A stretch of DNA of 36,776 nt. Origin: an uncultured bacterium (GTDB lineage: Bacteria; Desulfobacterota; BSN033; UBA1163). The stretch is taken from assembly GCA_938045955.1 (NCBI GenBank), contig CALIBK010000033.1, forward strand, positions 1 through 36,776, in the 5' to 3' direction. The position numbers and the translations under genes were made by a program. The notes beneath the pieces are model-generated. The model ran no database searches. It saw only the letters and a program-made list of their open reading frames with translations, and was not told the origin of the DNA. Position 1 is the first letter of the stretch; each line of letters opens with the position of its first letter. Below, piece by piece: positions 1-8,418 of this stretch.

Positions 1-159
1 GAGGAGGGGATCAGGATCTGTGTGGAGACGATCCAGAGGCTCCGTGAGATTCCCGGGGTTCGGGGGATCCATATCATGGCCATAGAATGGGAAGAGAAGG
101 TCCGGGAGATCGTCGAAGCCGCAGGACTCCTTCCCAGACCCAGCCTTGGAGAGGCATAG
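1..159 (+). CDS. metF: methylenetetrahydrofolate reductase, C-terminal end (partial)
   Basis: The open frame enters from the left edge and ends with TAG at 157-159, so only the last 52 residues are present. They contain a segment reading GVRGIHIMAIEWEEKV followed by AGLLPRP near the end. This is the usual C-terminus of MetF-type methylenetetrahydrofolate reductases of acetogens and sulfate reducers, which reduce methylene-H4folate to methyl-H4folate in the Wood-Ljungdahl methyl branch. The hdrC and hdrB genes 2 kb downstream fit this, because MetF is often coupled to Hdr-like electron-transfer subunits in such organisms. The identification rests on a short tail, so it is good but not certain. 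Confidence 0.72.
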   Translation, partial: EEGIRICVETIQRLREIPGVRGIHIMAIEWEEKVREIVEAAGLLPRPSLGEA

Positions 160-238
160 GGCAAAGCGCTTAGGGCAAAGAACTTTCTCTATGCGCTATA
201 CTTAATGGGCGATGCCTTCATAAAAAAGGAGGACGAAG

Positions 239-622
239 ATGCCAAAAAAGATCTTAATTGTGGATGACGACCCTGATTTAGTCGAAGCAGTGTCCATGAT
301 CCTGGAATCGAAGAACTACGAAGTGGCTGCAGCCTATGGAGGAATCGAGGGACTCCAAAAAGCAAAAACAGAAAATCCTGACCTCATTGTTTTAGACGTG
401 ATGATGCCGGATAAGGATGGATACGCTGTTTGTAAGGAATTGAAAGCAGACCCGGAACTCAGAAAGATCCCTGTGCTGCTTCTCACCGCAGTGGTCTCAA
501 AGATAGCAACCACCCGTTATACCCAGGCTGCGGGACTTGAAACAGAGGCGGATGACTATATTGATAAACCCGTTGAACCCGAAGTCCTTGTCAGAAGAAT
601 TGAAACTTTACTCTCAAAATAA
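239..622 (+). CDS. stand-alone response regulator receiver protein
   Basis: A 127-residue single-domain CheY-like receiver. The acidic pocket is Asp9-Asp10, the phosphoacceptor is Asp53 in VLDVMMPDKDG, and the conserved lysine is in DDYIDKPVEP near residue 110. There is no output domain, so it should act by protein contact or phosphotransfer. A GGAGG ribosome site lies just before the ATG at 239. It follows metF by about 80 bases and precedes a receiver-PAS-kinase by 40, so the two signalling genes are probably co-transcribed and may form one phosphorelay (inferred). The stretch TTRYTQAAGLETEAD before the lysine is longer than in CheY and resembles receivers of the PleD/DivK type. Confidence 0.9.
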   Translation: MPKKILIVDDDPDLVEAVSMILESKNYEVAAAYGGIEGLQKAKTENPDLIVLDVMMPDKDGYAVCKELKADPELRKIPVLLLTAVVSKIATTRYTQAAGLETEADDYIDKPVEPEVLVRRIETLLSK

Positions 623-662
623 TCTTAGCAATTAAGGAGATTCCTCCCGTAGGAGACCTGAA

Positions 663-2168
663 TTGGAACGGGCAAAGATTCTTGTGATTGACGACGAACA
701 GATTATGCGGGATGGGTGTACGCGGATCCTCACCAAGAATGGGTGGGAGGTCCTTACAGCCGAAAATGGAAAACAAGGGTTAGCACATCTTCAGTCCCAT
801 TCCGGGGAAACCGATGTCATTCTCCTTGATCTCATGATGCCAGGAATGAGCGGGATGGAGGTCCTTGAACAAATCCGTACAAATTATCCGGACCTTCTTG
901 TGATCGTGATTACGGGTTATGCCACGGTGGAATCGGCTGTGGAGGCAATGAAAAAGGGAGCCTATGATTTTATTCCCAAACCATTTACTCCCGATCAGCT
1001 CCGGATCGTGGTCCGGAGGGCCTTAGAGAAGAGGACCCTCCAGAAAGAGGCTGAATTCCTTCGAAGAGAGAGGGAAAGGTCACTTAGAGATATTGCCACA
1101 GAAAAATCAAAACTCAAAACAATTATCAACTGCATGGGGGATGGGGTTCTCGTTTGTGATCGGGAAGGGTGTATCGTTCTCTCCAACCCAGCAGCAAGCC
1201 GATTGTTAAAAATCCCGGAAGAGTCTTTGATCGGAAATTACGTTTCCCAATGCCCTTTAAACCCGGAACTTCTTCGAACCATCGAAGAGAGTCTAAATGT
1301 AAAAGACCGGAATTATATCTCTATCTCTCAAGAGTTAAGCGTTGGGGAGACGGGGGAAACCTTTCTGAGAGCCCACACGGCGCCTGTGAGAAACGATCTG
1401 GGAGAAACAATCGGTTCGGTCACGGTCCTTCAGGATATCAGCCATCTCAAGGAGCTCGATAAGATGAAATCGGAATTCATCGCAATGGTGGCCCACGAAC
1501 TCCGGGCCCCTCTGGCCGCTGTGGAGCAGCAACTCACCGTCATTCTTAATCGAATGGCCGGAGAGGTCACTGAAAAACAGGAGCAACTCCTCTCCCGGGC
1601 CAAGGAGAGAACCAAGGGACTTCTGGACTTGATTCGAGACCTTCTCGACCTTTCAAAGATTGAGGCGGGAAAGATGATCCAATACAAGGAACCTCTTACC
1701 CTTCGAGAGGTGATCGAGAAAGTGGTCGAATTGATGAGGACGGAGGCAGAACAAAAAAAGGTGGATCTTCAATTCTTCCCTCCTGCCCAGAACCCTATCG
1801 TTCACGCCGACCGAAGCGGGATGGAAGGGGTCTTTACCAATCTCATTTCCAATGCGATTAAATATACCCCGGAAGGGGGAAGGGTTCGGATTACCCTCAA
1901 CGAGGAGGGTGGATTTGCGAAGGTCACGGTTTCAGATACAGGAATTGGGATTAAAAAGGAAGATCTCCAGAGAATCTTTGATAAATTTTATCGAGTGAAA
2001 ACCCCACAGACACGTCAGATCGTGGGCACAGGGCTCGGGCTTTCAATCGTGAAGAGCATTATCGATGCTCACCTGGGTTCCATCTCTGTGGAGAGTGAGG
2101 AAGGAAAGGGAACGACCTTTACCGTCCTCCTTCCTAAAGAGACCGGGACCGACTTTCATCCATGTTAA
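663..2168 (+). CDS. hybrid receiver-PAS-histidine kinase
   Basis: A 501-residue soluble signalling kinase with no membrane segment. An N-terminal receiver (about 1-120) has Asp10-Asp11, phospho-Asp56 in LLDLMMPGMSG and Lys106. A coiled linker (120-150) leads to a PAS domain (about 150-260). The HisKA dimerisation domain carries His278 in AMVAHELRAPL, and the HATPase domain has an N box (FTNLISNAIKYTPEGG), a G1 box (DTGIGI) and a G2 box (GTGLGLSIVKSI). The start is TTG at 663, with AGGAG at 651-655; no ATG fits better because the receiver begins immediately. Having the receiver in front of the kinase suggests that an upstream signal gates it. No DNA-binding partner is encoded nearby. Confidence 0.93.
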   Translation: MERAKILVIDDEQIMRDGCTRILTKNGWEVLTAENGKQGLAHLQSHSGETDVILLDLMMPGMSGMEVLEQIRTNYPDLLVIVITGYATVESAVEAMKKGAYDFIPKPFTPDQLRIVVRRALEKRTLQKEAEFLRRERERSLRDIATEKSKLKTIINCMGDGVLVCDREGCIVLSNPAASRLLKIPEESLIGNYVSQCPLNPELLRTIEESLNVKDRNYISISQELSVGETGETFLRAHTAPVRNDLGETIGSVTVLQDISHLKELDKMKSEFIAMVAHELRAPLAAVEQQLTVILNRMAGEVTEKQEQLLSRAKERTKGLLDLIRDLLDLSKIEAGKMIQYKEPLTLREVIEKVVELMRTEAEQKKVDLQFFPPAQNPIVHADRSGMEGVFTNLISNAIKYTPEGGRVRITLNEEGGFAKVTVSDTGIGIKKEDLQRIFDKFYRVKTPQTRQIVGTGLGLSIVKSIIDAHLGSISVESEEGKGTTFTVLLPKETGTDFHPC

Positions 2169-2198
2169 TGCATCAAGAAGAAATCAAGAGAGGAATTG

Positions 2199-2771
2199 AT
2201 GATGAATATCGTGCTATCCAGAGATACTCTTAATCTGGTCCATCAGCTTCAACGGATGACCGGTGAAAATGTCATGCTCTGCTACCAATGTAAGAAATGT
2301 ACGTTGGGTTGTCCCTCGGCTTATCGAATGAGAATGAAACCCCATGAATTGATGCGAGCCATTCAACTGGGCCAGGAAGAAGAGATCTACTGGTCAGGGA
2401 CCATCTGGATCTGCCTTTCGTGCGAGACCTGTAATACCCGCTGCCCACAGGGGATCAATATCCTCAGGGTGATCGATGGGTTAAGAGAAAGATCCAAAGA
2501 GGTCAATTACTACAATCCTTACCCTGTCATCCCTGCATTTCACCGTATCTTTCTCAGTTTAGTTGAACGATTTGGAAGGATTTACGAGCTGGGTTTGGCC
2601 GTTCTTATCAACCTGAGAATGCTTTCCCCTTTCAAAGATATGGACATGGCCTATCCCATGTTCATTCGTGGCAAAATGAAACCCCTCCCTCATCGAAGCC
2701 AGGGAGTCAAAGAACTCCAGCAGGTAATGGAAAGGATCAGAAAGTTAGAAGAATCAAAATTAGAGAATTAG
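2199..2771 (+). CDS. hdrC: heterodisulfide reductase subunit C-like Fe-S protein
   Basis: About 190 residues with two ferredoxin-type 4Fe-4S sites, CYQCKKCTLGCP around residues 26-37 and CLSCETCNTRCP around 70-81, followed by a helical tail. This is the HdrC layout: it passes electrons from the flavin subunit HdrA to HdrB. The frame opens with TTG-ATG-ATG at 2196-2204; AGAGG at 2189-2193 favours one of the ATGs (2199 or 2202). The stop is 16 bases before hdrB. No hdrA is in the window, so it presumably lies upstream of metF or elsewhere. The MetF neighbour suggests Hdr-linked electron delivery to methylene-H4folate reduction, but other disulfide or quinone partners are possible. Confidence 0.9.
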   Translation: MMNIVLSRDTLNLVHQLQRMTGENVMLCYQCKKCTLGCPSAYRMRMKPHELMRAIQLGQEEEIYWSGTIWICLSCETCNTRCPQGINILRVIDGLRERSKEVNYYNPYPVIPAFHRIFLSLVERFGRIYELGLAVLINLRMLSPFKDMDMAYPMFIRGKMKPLPHRSQGVKELQQVMERIRKLEESKLEN

Positions 2772-2787
2772 ACCGAGGAGAGACGCG

Positions 2788-3657
2788 ATGCGATATGCCT
2801 ATTATCCAGGATGTTCCCTCAGTTCTTCAGGAATTGAATTTCATCTCTCTTTTCAATATGTGGCACGTGCTTTAGGAATCGAGCTCGTCGAGGTGAAAGA
2901 TTGGGTCTGTTGCGGGGCATCCTCTGCCCATGCCACCTCCCATCTCCTTTCAATTGCCCTTCCCGTGCTTAATCTCTCCCATGCAGAGAAAGAGGGTTTC
3001 GATAGACTGATTGCCCCCTGTCTGGCCTGTCTCTCCCGATTCAAGGCCGCCAATGTGGAGATGAAGAGTAATGACCCGTTGAGGAAAAAGATCCACGAAC
3101 TCTTTGACTACCCTTACCAGGGGAAGGTGAGGGTCTATCACCCCCTGGAAGTCTTCTTAGAGTTAGGACTGGATCAGATTCGAGCAAGGGTGAAAAAGAA
3201 ACTAAAAGGATTAAGGGTCGCCTGTTATTATGGATGTGTGCTTACCCGGCCTCCAAAAATTGCTCAATTCGATGATGTCGAAAATCCCCAGAGTATGGAC
3301 TCCATTATTCAGGCCTTGGGGGGCGAAACCATTGACTGGTCCTATAAGACGGAATGCTGCGGAGTTTCGATGACTCTTACCTTTTCGGATATTGTTCTCA
3401 AACTCTCCAATGAGATCCTCAGGGAGGCCAAGGAAGGAGGAGCCAGTGCGATCATCGTCTGCTGTCCTCTCTGCCAGGCCAATCTGGACGGGAGACAGCG
3501 ACAGATTGAAGAAACCTACCATGCTCGTTATGGACTCCCTATTCTTTATATTACCCAGATCATGGGGCTTTCCTTTGGGGCTTATCCAAAAGAGGTGGGA
3601 CTGGAGAAACTGATTACCAGTCCAAAAGAGGTATTGGGTCCTCTCGGGTTGATGTAA
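2788..3657 (+). CDS. hdrB: heterodisulfide reductase subunit B-like protein (two CCG domains)
   Basis: A 289-residue protein with two cysteine-rich CCG domains. The first runs from YYPGCSL through WVCCGASSA to CLACLSRF. The second runs from CYYGCVLTRPP through ECCGVS to CCPLCQANLD. In HdrB these bind the non-cubane 4Fe-4S clusters that reduce a disulfide. All the expected cysteines are visible, so an active subunit is likely. It directly follows hdrC, with a GAGGAGA ribosome site before the ATG at 2788. The native substrate in a bacterium without CoM-S-S-CoB is unknown; for MetF-associated Hdr modules a role in electron confurcation has been proposed. Confidence 0.9.
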   Translation: MRYAYYPGCSLSSSGIEFHLSFQYVARALGIELVEVKDWVCCGASSAHATSHLLSIALPVLNLSHAEKEGFDRLIAPCLACLSRFKAANVEMKSNDPLRKKIHELFDYPYQGKVRVYHPLEVFLELGLDQIRARVKKKLKGLRVACYYGCVLTRPPKIAQFDDVENPQSMDSIIQALGGETIDWSYKTECCGVSMTLTFSDIVLKLSNEILREAKEGGASAIIVCCPLCQANLDGRQRQIEETYHARYGLPILYITQIMGLSFGAYPKEVGLEKLITSPKEVLGPLGLM

Positions 3658-3715
3658 AGAGCTGCCCCTCTACCTCGTCTATGTCCTTACTGACTTCTCA
3701 ACACGATCTCAACTT

Positions 3716-4369
3716 CTACTGAAATTGTTCCTCTTTGAGGAGACGAAGAAGCTCCAGATGGTTCTCAATGTGAAAATCTCCTGATAGATTTCTATTTTTG
3801 TAAGCCACAAAGAGGACTCCGGCGGCTCGAGCGGATTGCTGATCGACCTCTGAATCTCCTACAAAAAGAATCTCATGGCGCTCAAGCTGAAAGGAAGAGG
3901 CAATCTTTTCAATTGATTCGGGATGAGGTTTGGGATGCTTTACATCGAGAGCGGTCACCACCATATCGAAATAAGGCCAGAGATGAAATCCTTCCATAAT
4001 ATATTTCATCGAGGTCGTCCGGTTGGTACAGATCGATCGGATGAAACCGCCCTCCTTAAGTTTCTTCAGGGACTCCAGCAGGTAGGGTTCCATCTTTAAA
4101 TAGACAATATATTTCCGGAGATCCAGTTGCTTCATAAATTCAAGAGCCCTTCTCTCCAATTCCTTATCCCTGCCAAAGAGAAAATGGATGGCTTCATAGA
4201 CGGTGTGGGCGTGAACATATTCCATTTCTTCTTTTTTTAAGGGCTCCCTGCCTACAGAAAGACAGATATCGTTGTATAATCGTGTATTCGCTTCAAAGGA
4301 ATCGAAGAGAACTCCGTCACAATCATAGATGACACAACGAACCTTTCCTTTCAGAGTCTGGTCCTCCAC
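3716..4369 (-). CDS. HAD-superfamily phosphatase (phosphoglycolate phosphatase-like)
   Basis: A 217-residue HAD hydrolase. Motif I is IYDCDGVLFDSF (nucleophile and acid/base Asp near residues 15 and 17), motif II is the Thr in ICTNRTTS, motif III is the Lys in ALDVKHPKPHPE, and motif IV is FVGDSEVDQQSA. The insert between motifs I and II is the helical C1 cap seen in Gph/beta-phosphoglucomutase enzymes. The substrate cannot be told from sequence. The start is GTG at 4369 with only a weak G-rich ribosome site. It is the last gene of the hemL, histidine phosphatase, HAD set and converges on hdrB. Confidence 0.85.
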   Translation of the reverse strand: MEDQTLKGKVRCVIYDCDGVLFDSFEANTRLYNDICLSVGREPLKKEEMEYVHAHTVYEAIHFLFGRDKELERRALEFMKQLDLRKYIVYLKMEPYLLESLKKLKEGGFIRSICTNRTTSMKYIMEGFHLWPYFDMVVTALDVKHPKPHPESIEKIASSFQLERHEILFVGDSEVDQQSARAAGVLFVAYKNRNLSGDFHIENHLELLRLLKEEQFQ

Positions 4370-4384
4370 AAATGTTTTACCCCT

Positions 4385-5020
4385 TTAAAGAACTTTTGCC
4401 TCTGCTTCTATTAGAAGACCTTCTACCATGGTCCCATCCTGTGGATAGTAAACCTTTATCTCCCCATCCTTTTCAATTAAATATAGCCTTCCATTGTCCT
4501 GTTTTACCTTCGGGATTTCTTCCAAAGGATACCGGAGAAGGAGAGCAAGAATCATCAGATTGACGACCCGATGCCCGACGATAAGGATCTCCTGATTTTG
4601 ATGGTTCCGAAGGACTTCCTCAATAAAGGGCGAAACCCGGTGAATGACATCAGTATAGTTTTCTGCCTGAGGAAGACGATAGGTGAATCGCGCTTTCTTA
4701 AATCTCTCCCATTCTTCGCGCAGTCCATCATCCAGACAAAGGATCCTTTTCCCCTCTAAAATTCCAAAGGCCATCTCGTCCAATTCAGCACGCTTGTGGA
4801 TGGGGAGTCCAGAGTAACGGGAAATAGGTTGGGCGGTCAGAATCGATCTCTTGAGGGTACTGGTATAGATCGTTGAAAGAGGTCGATGTTTAAGAAGTTC
4901 AAGCAGGGCTAAACTCTGCTCAATTCCTCGTGGGGAGAGTTCTGGATCACTTCTTCCCTGGATCCTTCCTTCTACATTCCAGATGGTCTCTCCGTGCCTT
5001 GCTAAATAAATTCGAATCAT
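4385..5020 (-). CDS. histidine phosphatase family protein (phosphoglycerate mutase-like)
   Basis: A protein of 211 residues. The branch-1 histidine phosphatase signature is [18 protein letters not shown] near the N-terminus, with the catalytic His in RHGE. A second Arg is in [15 protein letters not shown], the Glu is in [12 protein letters not shown], and the second catalytic His is in [12 protein letters not shown]. The family covers cofactor-dependent phosphoglycerate mutases, CobC alpha-ribazole phosphatases and broad phosphatases. At this length a phosphatase is more likely than glycolytic mutase. The ATG at 5020 is chosen over one eight codons upstream because it overlaps the hemL stop as ATGA and has AGGAG immediately before it. 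Translation is probably coupled to hemL. Confidence 0.86.
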   Translation of the reverse strand: MIRIYLARHGETIWNVEGRIQGRSDPELSPRGIEQSLALLELLKHRPLSTIYTSTLKRSILTAQPISRYSGLPIHKRAELDEMAFGILEGKRILCLDDGLREEWERFKKARFTYRLPQAENYTDVIHRVSPFIEEVLRNHQNQEILIVGHRVVNLMILALLLRYPLEEIPKVKQDNGRLYLIEKDGEIKVYYPQDGTMVEGLLIEAEAKVL

Positions 5021-6300
5021 ATTCTCCTGAAAGCTATCTCGCAAGCCTCGATCGTCCGATCCAGATCCTTCTGGTTATGAGCGGTGGAGAGAAACCAGGC
5101 CTCGAATTGAGAGGGGGGGAGATAGATCCCCTGGTTTAGCATCTCGTTAAAGAATTGAGCGAACCGTTTGGTATCGCTCATTTTTGCAGTAGAAAAATCT
5201 TTTACCGGTCTATCGGTAAAGAAGAGGGTCAACATTCCCGTGGCTTTATTCAGGGTGACCGGTATCCCCCGGTCTTCCGCACATTCAAGAATTCCCTCTG
5301 CGAGATAGGAAGTCTTCCTTTCCAGTTCTCCGTACACTTTCTGGGACTTCAGGGTATCCAGAGTTTCAATTCCTGCTGCCATGGCCAGGGGATTTCCTGA
5401 AAGGGTTCCTGCTTGATAAACTCCTCCTAAGGGGGCAACCTTCTCCATAATCTTCTCCTTCCCACCATAGGCCCCTACAGGGAGTCCCCCTCCAATAATC
5501 TTCCCCAGGCAGGTCAGATCTGCTTTAATTCCATATAACTCCTGCACCCCTCCATAGGCTACCCGAAACCCTGTGATGACCTCATCAAAGATCAGAAGAA
5601 TCCCATGTTCATCACATATTCTTCTCAATCCTTCCAGGAATCCTTTTTCCGGAAGCACCACCCCCATATTTCCTGCAATGGGTTCTACAATTATGCAGGC
5701 AATCTCCCCGGGATATTGTTTGGCCAGACCCTCCACTTTCTCTAAATCATTATAAGGGGCACAAAGGGTGTGCTTTGCCAAATCCTCCGGGACCCCGAGG
5801 CTATCTGGAATACCGAACGTAGCTCCCCCTGAACCTGTCCTAACCAAAAGGCTGTCCCCGTGACCGTGGTAGCAGCCTTCAAACTTAATGATCTTATTTT
5901 TTCCTGTATAACCTCTGGCTAACCGGATGGCACTCATAACTGCCTCTGTCCCTGAATTCACCATTCTTATTAATTCTATCGAAGGGAAGGCCTTTTTAAT
6001 TCGTAAAGCAAGTTCGATTTCGAGAGGCGTAGAGGCTCCAAAACTTGTTCCCCTGGTAAGAACCCTCTTTAATGTAGCGATGACTTTAGGATGAGCATGA
6101 CCCAATATCATGGGCCCCCAGGAACACACATAGTCAATGTATTCATTCCGATCCACATCCCATACCTTCGACCCTTTCGCACTTTCAATAAAAATGGGCG
6201 AAAGTCCCACAGCTTTAAAAGCCCTCACGGGGCTGTTTACTCCTCCGGGAAGAAGCCCTGAGGCCCGACGATAAAAGCTCACCGATTTTTTCCGATTCAT
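5017..6300 (-). CDS. hemL: glutamate-1-semialdehyde 2,1-aminomutase
   Basis: A 427-residue class-III PLP aminotransferase-fold enzyme, the usual HemL length. It converts glutamate-1-semialdehyde to 5-aminolevulinate in the C5 pathway of tetrapyrrole synthesis. Landmarks are [11 protein letters not shown] near the start, [43 protein letters not shown] with the PLP-pyridine Asp, and [17 protein letters not shown] with the Schiff-base lysine, all diagnostic for HemL rather than acetylornithine aminotransferases. The ATG at 6300 is preferred to a GTG at 6318 because GGGGGAG sits just upstream and HemL normally begins near RKKSVSFY. It is first gene of a three-gene minus-strand set, divergent from ilvC. 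Confidence 0.95.
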   Translation of the reverse strand: MNRKKSVSFYRRASGLLPGGVNSPVRAFKAVGLSPIFIESAKGSKVWDVDRNEYIDYVCSWGPMILGHAHPKVIATLKRVLTRGTSFGASTPLEIELALRIKKAFPSIELIRMVNSGTEAVMSAIRLARGYTGKNKIIKFEGCYHGHGDSLLVRTGSGGATFGIPDSLGVPEDLAKHTLCAPYNDLEKVEGLAKQYPGEIACIIVEPIAGNMGVVLPEKGFLEGLRRICDEHGILLIFDEVITGFRVAYGGVQELYGIKADLTCLGKIIGGGLPVGAYGGKEKIMEKVAPLGGVYQAGTLSGNPLAMAAGIETLDTLKSQKVYGELERKTSYLAEGILECAEDRGIPVTLNKATGMLTLFFTDRPVKDFSTAKMSDTKRFAQFFNEMLNQGIYLPPSQFEAWFLSTAHNQKDLDRTIEACEIAFRRI

Positions 6301-6562
6301 CTTCTTTCTCCCCCTCACAGAGTTTTATAAGAAATTGGCTCAATATATATAACCTATATTTTTCATTTTTTCTTCTGAAAATTACCACCTCCATCCTTCA
6401 TCGGTGATGAGGGGTTCAGCGTTCTCAGGGTTTCAGAAATACTTCTGTCAGGCCAAAATGACCCCACCCTTCATCGAGGGATGATTGCGCTGGGGATTTC
6501 CATTCGCTTGATTTTTACTTCTTCATCCATTATATAGATAAAAAATTTAAGGAGAGTTGACC
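6301..6562. other. divergent intergenic region between hemL and ilvC
   Basis: A 262-base gene-free stretch between divergent genes. It contains the ilvC promoter near its right end and an AT-rich tract (6340-6375) that could hold the hemL promoter, although no clear -35/-10 pair is visible there. Weak GC-rich inverted repeats around 6392-6410 and 6468-6485 (CCTTCATC...GATGAGG type) may be protein-binding sites or chance. No small ORF with a ribosome site was found. Confidence 0.5.
6508..6536 (+). promoter_or_regulatory. sigma-70-type promoter of ilvC
   Basis: TTGATT at 6508-6513 and TATATA at 6531-6536 are separated by exactly 17 bases. The predicted transcript begins near 6543, giving a short leader with the GGAG site at 6551-6554. 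It matches the form of two other promoters in this window (TTGATT/TATAAG for the PHP gene, TTGACA/TATACT for the sigma gene). No leader peptide or T-box-like structure fits in the short 5' untranslated region. Confidence 0.6.
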
Positions 6563-7621
6563 ATGGCGATTATAAATTTCGGTGGAGTGGATGAAAAAGT
6601 AATCACCCGGGATGAATTCCCTCTTTCAAAAGCAAGAGAAGTTCTTAAAAACGAAACGATTGCTGTCCTTGGATACGGAGTCCAGGGCCAGGGTCAAAGT
6701 TTGAATATGAGAGACAATGGATTTCGAGTCATTATCGGTCAGAGAGAAAACACGTCATCCTGGGATAAGGCAATCAGAGATGGCTGGGCTCCAGGAGTAA
6801 CCCTCTTCCCCCTGGAGGAAGCCTCCAGAAGAGGAACGGTTATTCAATATCTCCTCTCGGATGCGGGACAGAAAGAATTCTGGCCATTCCTTAAGCCCCA
6901 TCTCACGGAGGGGAAGACCCTCTTCTTTTCGCACGGGTTTTCAATTACCTATCGACATCTCACGGGAGTCATCCCGCCCCCCAATATTGATGTCGTCATG
7001 GTCGCTCCAAAGGGTTCCGGGCTCTCCGTCCGTCGCAATTTTCTCGAGGGAAGCGGAATCAATAGCAGTTATGCCATCTTTCAGGATTACACCAAAAGGG
7101 CTGAGGAAAAAGTCCTGGCATTGGGGATTGCCATTGGATCAGGATATCTCTTTGAAACGACGTTCGAAAAAGAAGTCTTCAGTGACCTTACAGGAGAACG
7201 AGGGGTCTTAATGGGAGCCATCGAAGGGATCATGGAAGCTCAATACTATGAGCTCCGAAAACATGGCCACTCCCCCAGCGAGGCCTTCAACGAAACGGTG
7301 GAAGAATTTACTCAGAGCCTGATCCGACTGGCGGCGGAAAAGGGAATGGATTGGCTATATGCGAACTGTAGCACCACCGCACAACGAGGGGCCTTGGATT
7401 GGAAAGGAAGATTTCGAAAGGCTGTGGAACCTCTCTTCGCAGAACTTTACGAAAGGGTGGCCGATGGAACTGAGGCAAAAATTGTTCTTGAGAAGAATAG
7501 CCAGCCTGACTACCGAGAAAAACTAAACGCCGAGCTTGCCGAGATGGCGAATATGGAGATGTGGAAGGCAGGTGAAAAAGTAAGGGAACTCCGCCCCGAA
7601 AACTGGAAACGAAGGGATTAA
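6563..7621 (+). CDS. ilvC: ketol-acid reductoisomerase (NADP-dependent), eukaryote-like form
   Basis: A 352-residue acetohydroxyacid isomeroreductase, second enzyme of valine, leucine and isoleucine synthesis. The dinucleotide loop is VLGYGVQGQGQSLNMRDNG. The catalytic acidic residues are in FSDLTGERGVLMG and the following GHSPSEAFNETVEE. The conserved run VMVAPKGSG...GINSSYAIFQD, the segment ACSTTAQRGALDW-like near residue 275 and an ending NSQPDYREKLN...LRPENW resemble the mitochondrial/fungal type much more than the common 330-residue bacterial IlvC. The ATG at 6563 is chosen over the in-frame TTG at 6557, because the TTG lies only two bases from GGAG (6551-6554). It stands alone, without ilvB or ilvN, and converges on the FAH gene. 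Confidence 0.92.
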   Translation: MAIINFGGVDEKVITRDEFPLSKAREVLKNETIAVLGYGVQGQGQSLNMRDNGFRVIIGQRENTSSWDKAIRDGWAPGVTLFPLEEASRRGTVIQYLLSDAGQKEFWPFLKPHLTEGKTLFFSHGFSITYRHLTGVIPPPNIDVVMVAPKGSGLSVRRNFLEGSGINSSYAIFQDYTKRAEEKVLALGIAIGSGYLFETTFEKEVFSDLTGERGVLMGAIEGIMEAQYYELRKHGHSPSEAFNETVEEFTQSLIRLAAEKGMDWLYANCSTTAQRGALDWKGRFRKAVEPLFAELYERVADGTEAKIVLEKNSQPDYREKLNAELAEMANMEMWKAGEKVRELRPENWKRRD

Positions 7622-7655
7622 TATTTCTGCCCTCTGCCTCCTGGCATAGTCTTCC

Positions 7656-8414
7656 TTACTCTCCAATAACGGTATTCAATAAATTTCCAATTCCTTCAAT
7701 CACGACCTCTACCCGATCTCCAATATTCATCGGTCCTATTCCAGAAGGAGTCCCTGTAGCAATCACATCCCCCGGTAAAAGGGTCATTACCTGAGAAATG
7801 AAACTCACCAGATAATGGGGACCGAAAATAAGATTCTTCGTGTTTGAATATTGACGCCTCTCCCCGTTCAAATAGGTGGAAATCTCTAAATGATAGGGAT
7901 CAAGATCTGTTTCAATCCACGGTCCGATGGGCGCAAACGTATCAAAACTCTTTGAGAGTGTCCATTGCCCATCCTTGGGTTGAAGATCTCTCGCTGTGAC
8001 ATCATTGAAACAGGTATACCCGAGGATGTATTCCCCTGCCCTCTCTTCTGGGATCGCTTTAGCAACTTTTCGAATCACAATGGCCAGTTCACCCTCATAA
8101 TCAATCCGTTTAGACATTTTAGGATAGACGATCCCTTCTCCCGGTCCGATCACAGAGGTTGAGGGCTTCATAAAAAGAAGGGGTTTCTGAGGAATGGGTA
8201 ACTTTACCTCTTCGGCGTGATCCCGATAATTTAACCCCAAAGCTACAATTTTCGAGGGAAGACAGGGAGAAAGAAGTTTAACTTCTTTTAGGTCCTTTTT
8301 TACAGGCTTCAAAGAAAACTCTACGAAAGGATTACCTTCCATCTCTTGGATTCTATCTCCATCAATGATCCCCCATTTGGTTATTGAACCCTCCTGGTAT
8401 CGTGCAATCTTCAT
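7656..8414 (-). CDS. fumarylacetoacetate hydrolase (FAH) family protein
   Basis: A 252-residue FAH-fold enzyme. A short N-terminal domain precedes the core that starts at VALGLNYRDHAEEV. Metal ligands are visible in KRIDYEGELAIVI and GYTCFNDVTARDLQ, and SKSFDTFAPIGPWI plus the end GDVIATGTPSGIGPM are family hallmarks. Members act as acylpyruvases, oxaloacetate decarboxylases/tautomerases or 2-keto-acid hydrolases; the substrate cannot be fixed here. The AAGGTGAT site lies directly before the ATG at 8414, 4 bases after the dapB stop, so it is the distal gene of the lysA-dapF-dapB group. A housekeeping repair role against oxaloacetate enol is plausible but inferred. Confidence 0.9.
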   Translation of the reverse strand: MKIARYQEGSITKWGIIDGDRIQEMEGNPFVEFSLKPVKKDLKEVKLLSPCLPSKIVALGLNYRDHAEEVKLPIPQKPLLFMKPSTSVIGPGEGIVYPKMSKRIDYEGELAIVIRKVAKAIPEERAGEYILGYTCFNDVTARDLQPKDGQWTLSKSFDTFAPIGPWIETDLDPYHLEISTYLNGERRQYSNTKNLIFGPHYLVSFISQVMTLLPGDVIATGTPSGIGPMNIGDRVEVVIEGIGNLLNTVIGE

Positions 8415-8418
8415 AGGA

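Noticed and set aside
6385-6490. Inverted repeats with CCTTCATC/GATGAGG words in the hemL-ilvC gap, faintly like 25690-25720
   Set aside because: Stems are short and interrupted, no T-tract follows, and the resemblance to the second site is limited to a few short words. Not called as terminators or repeats.
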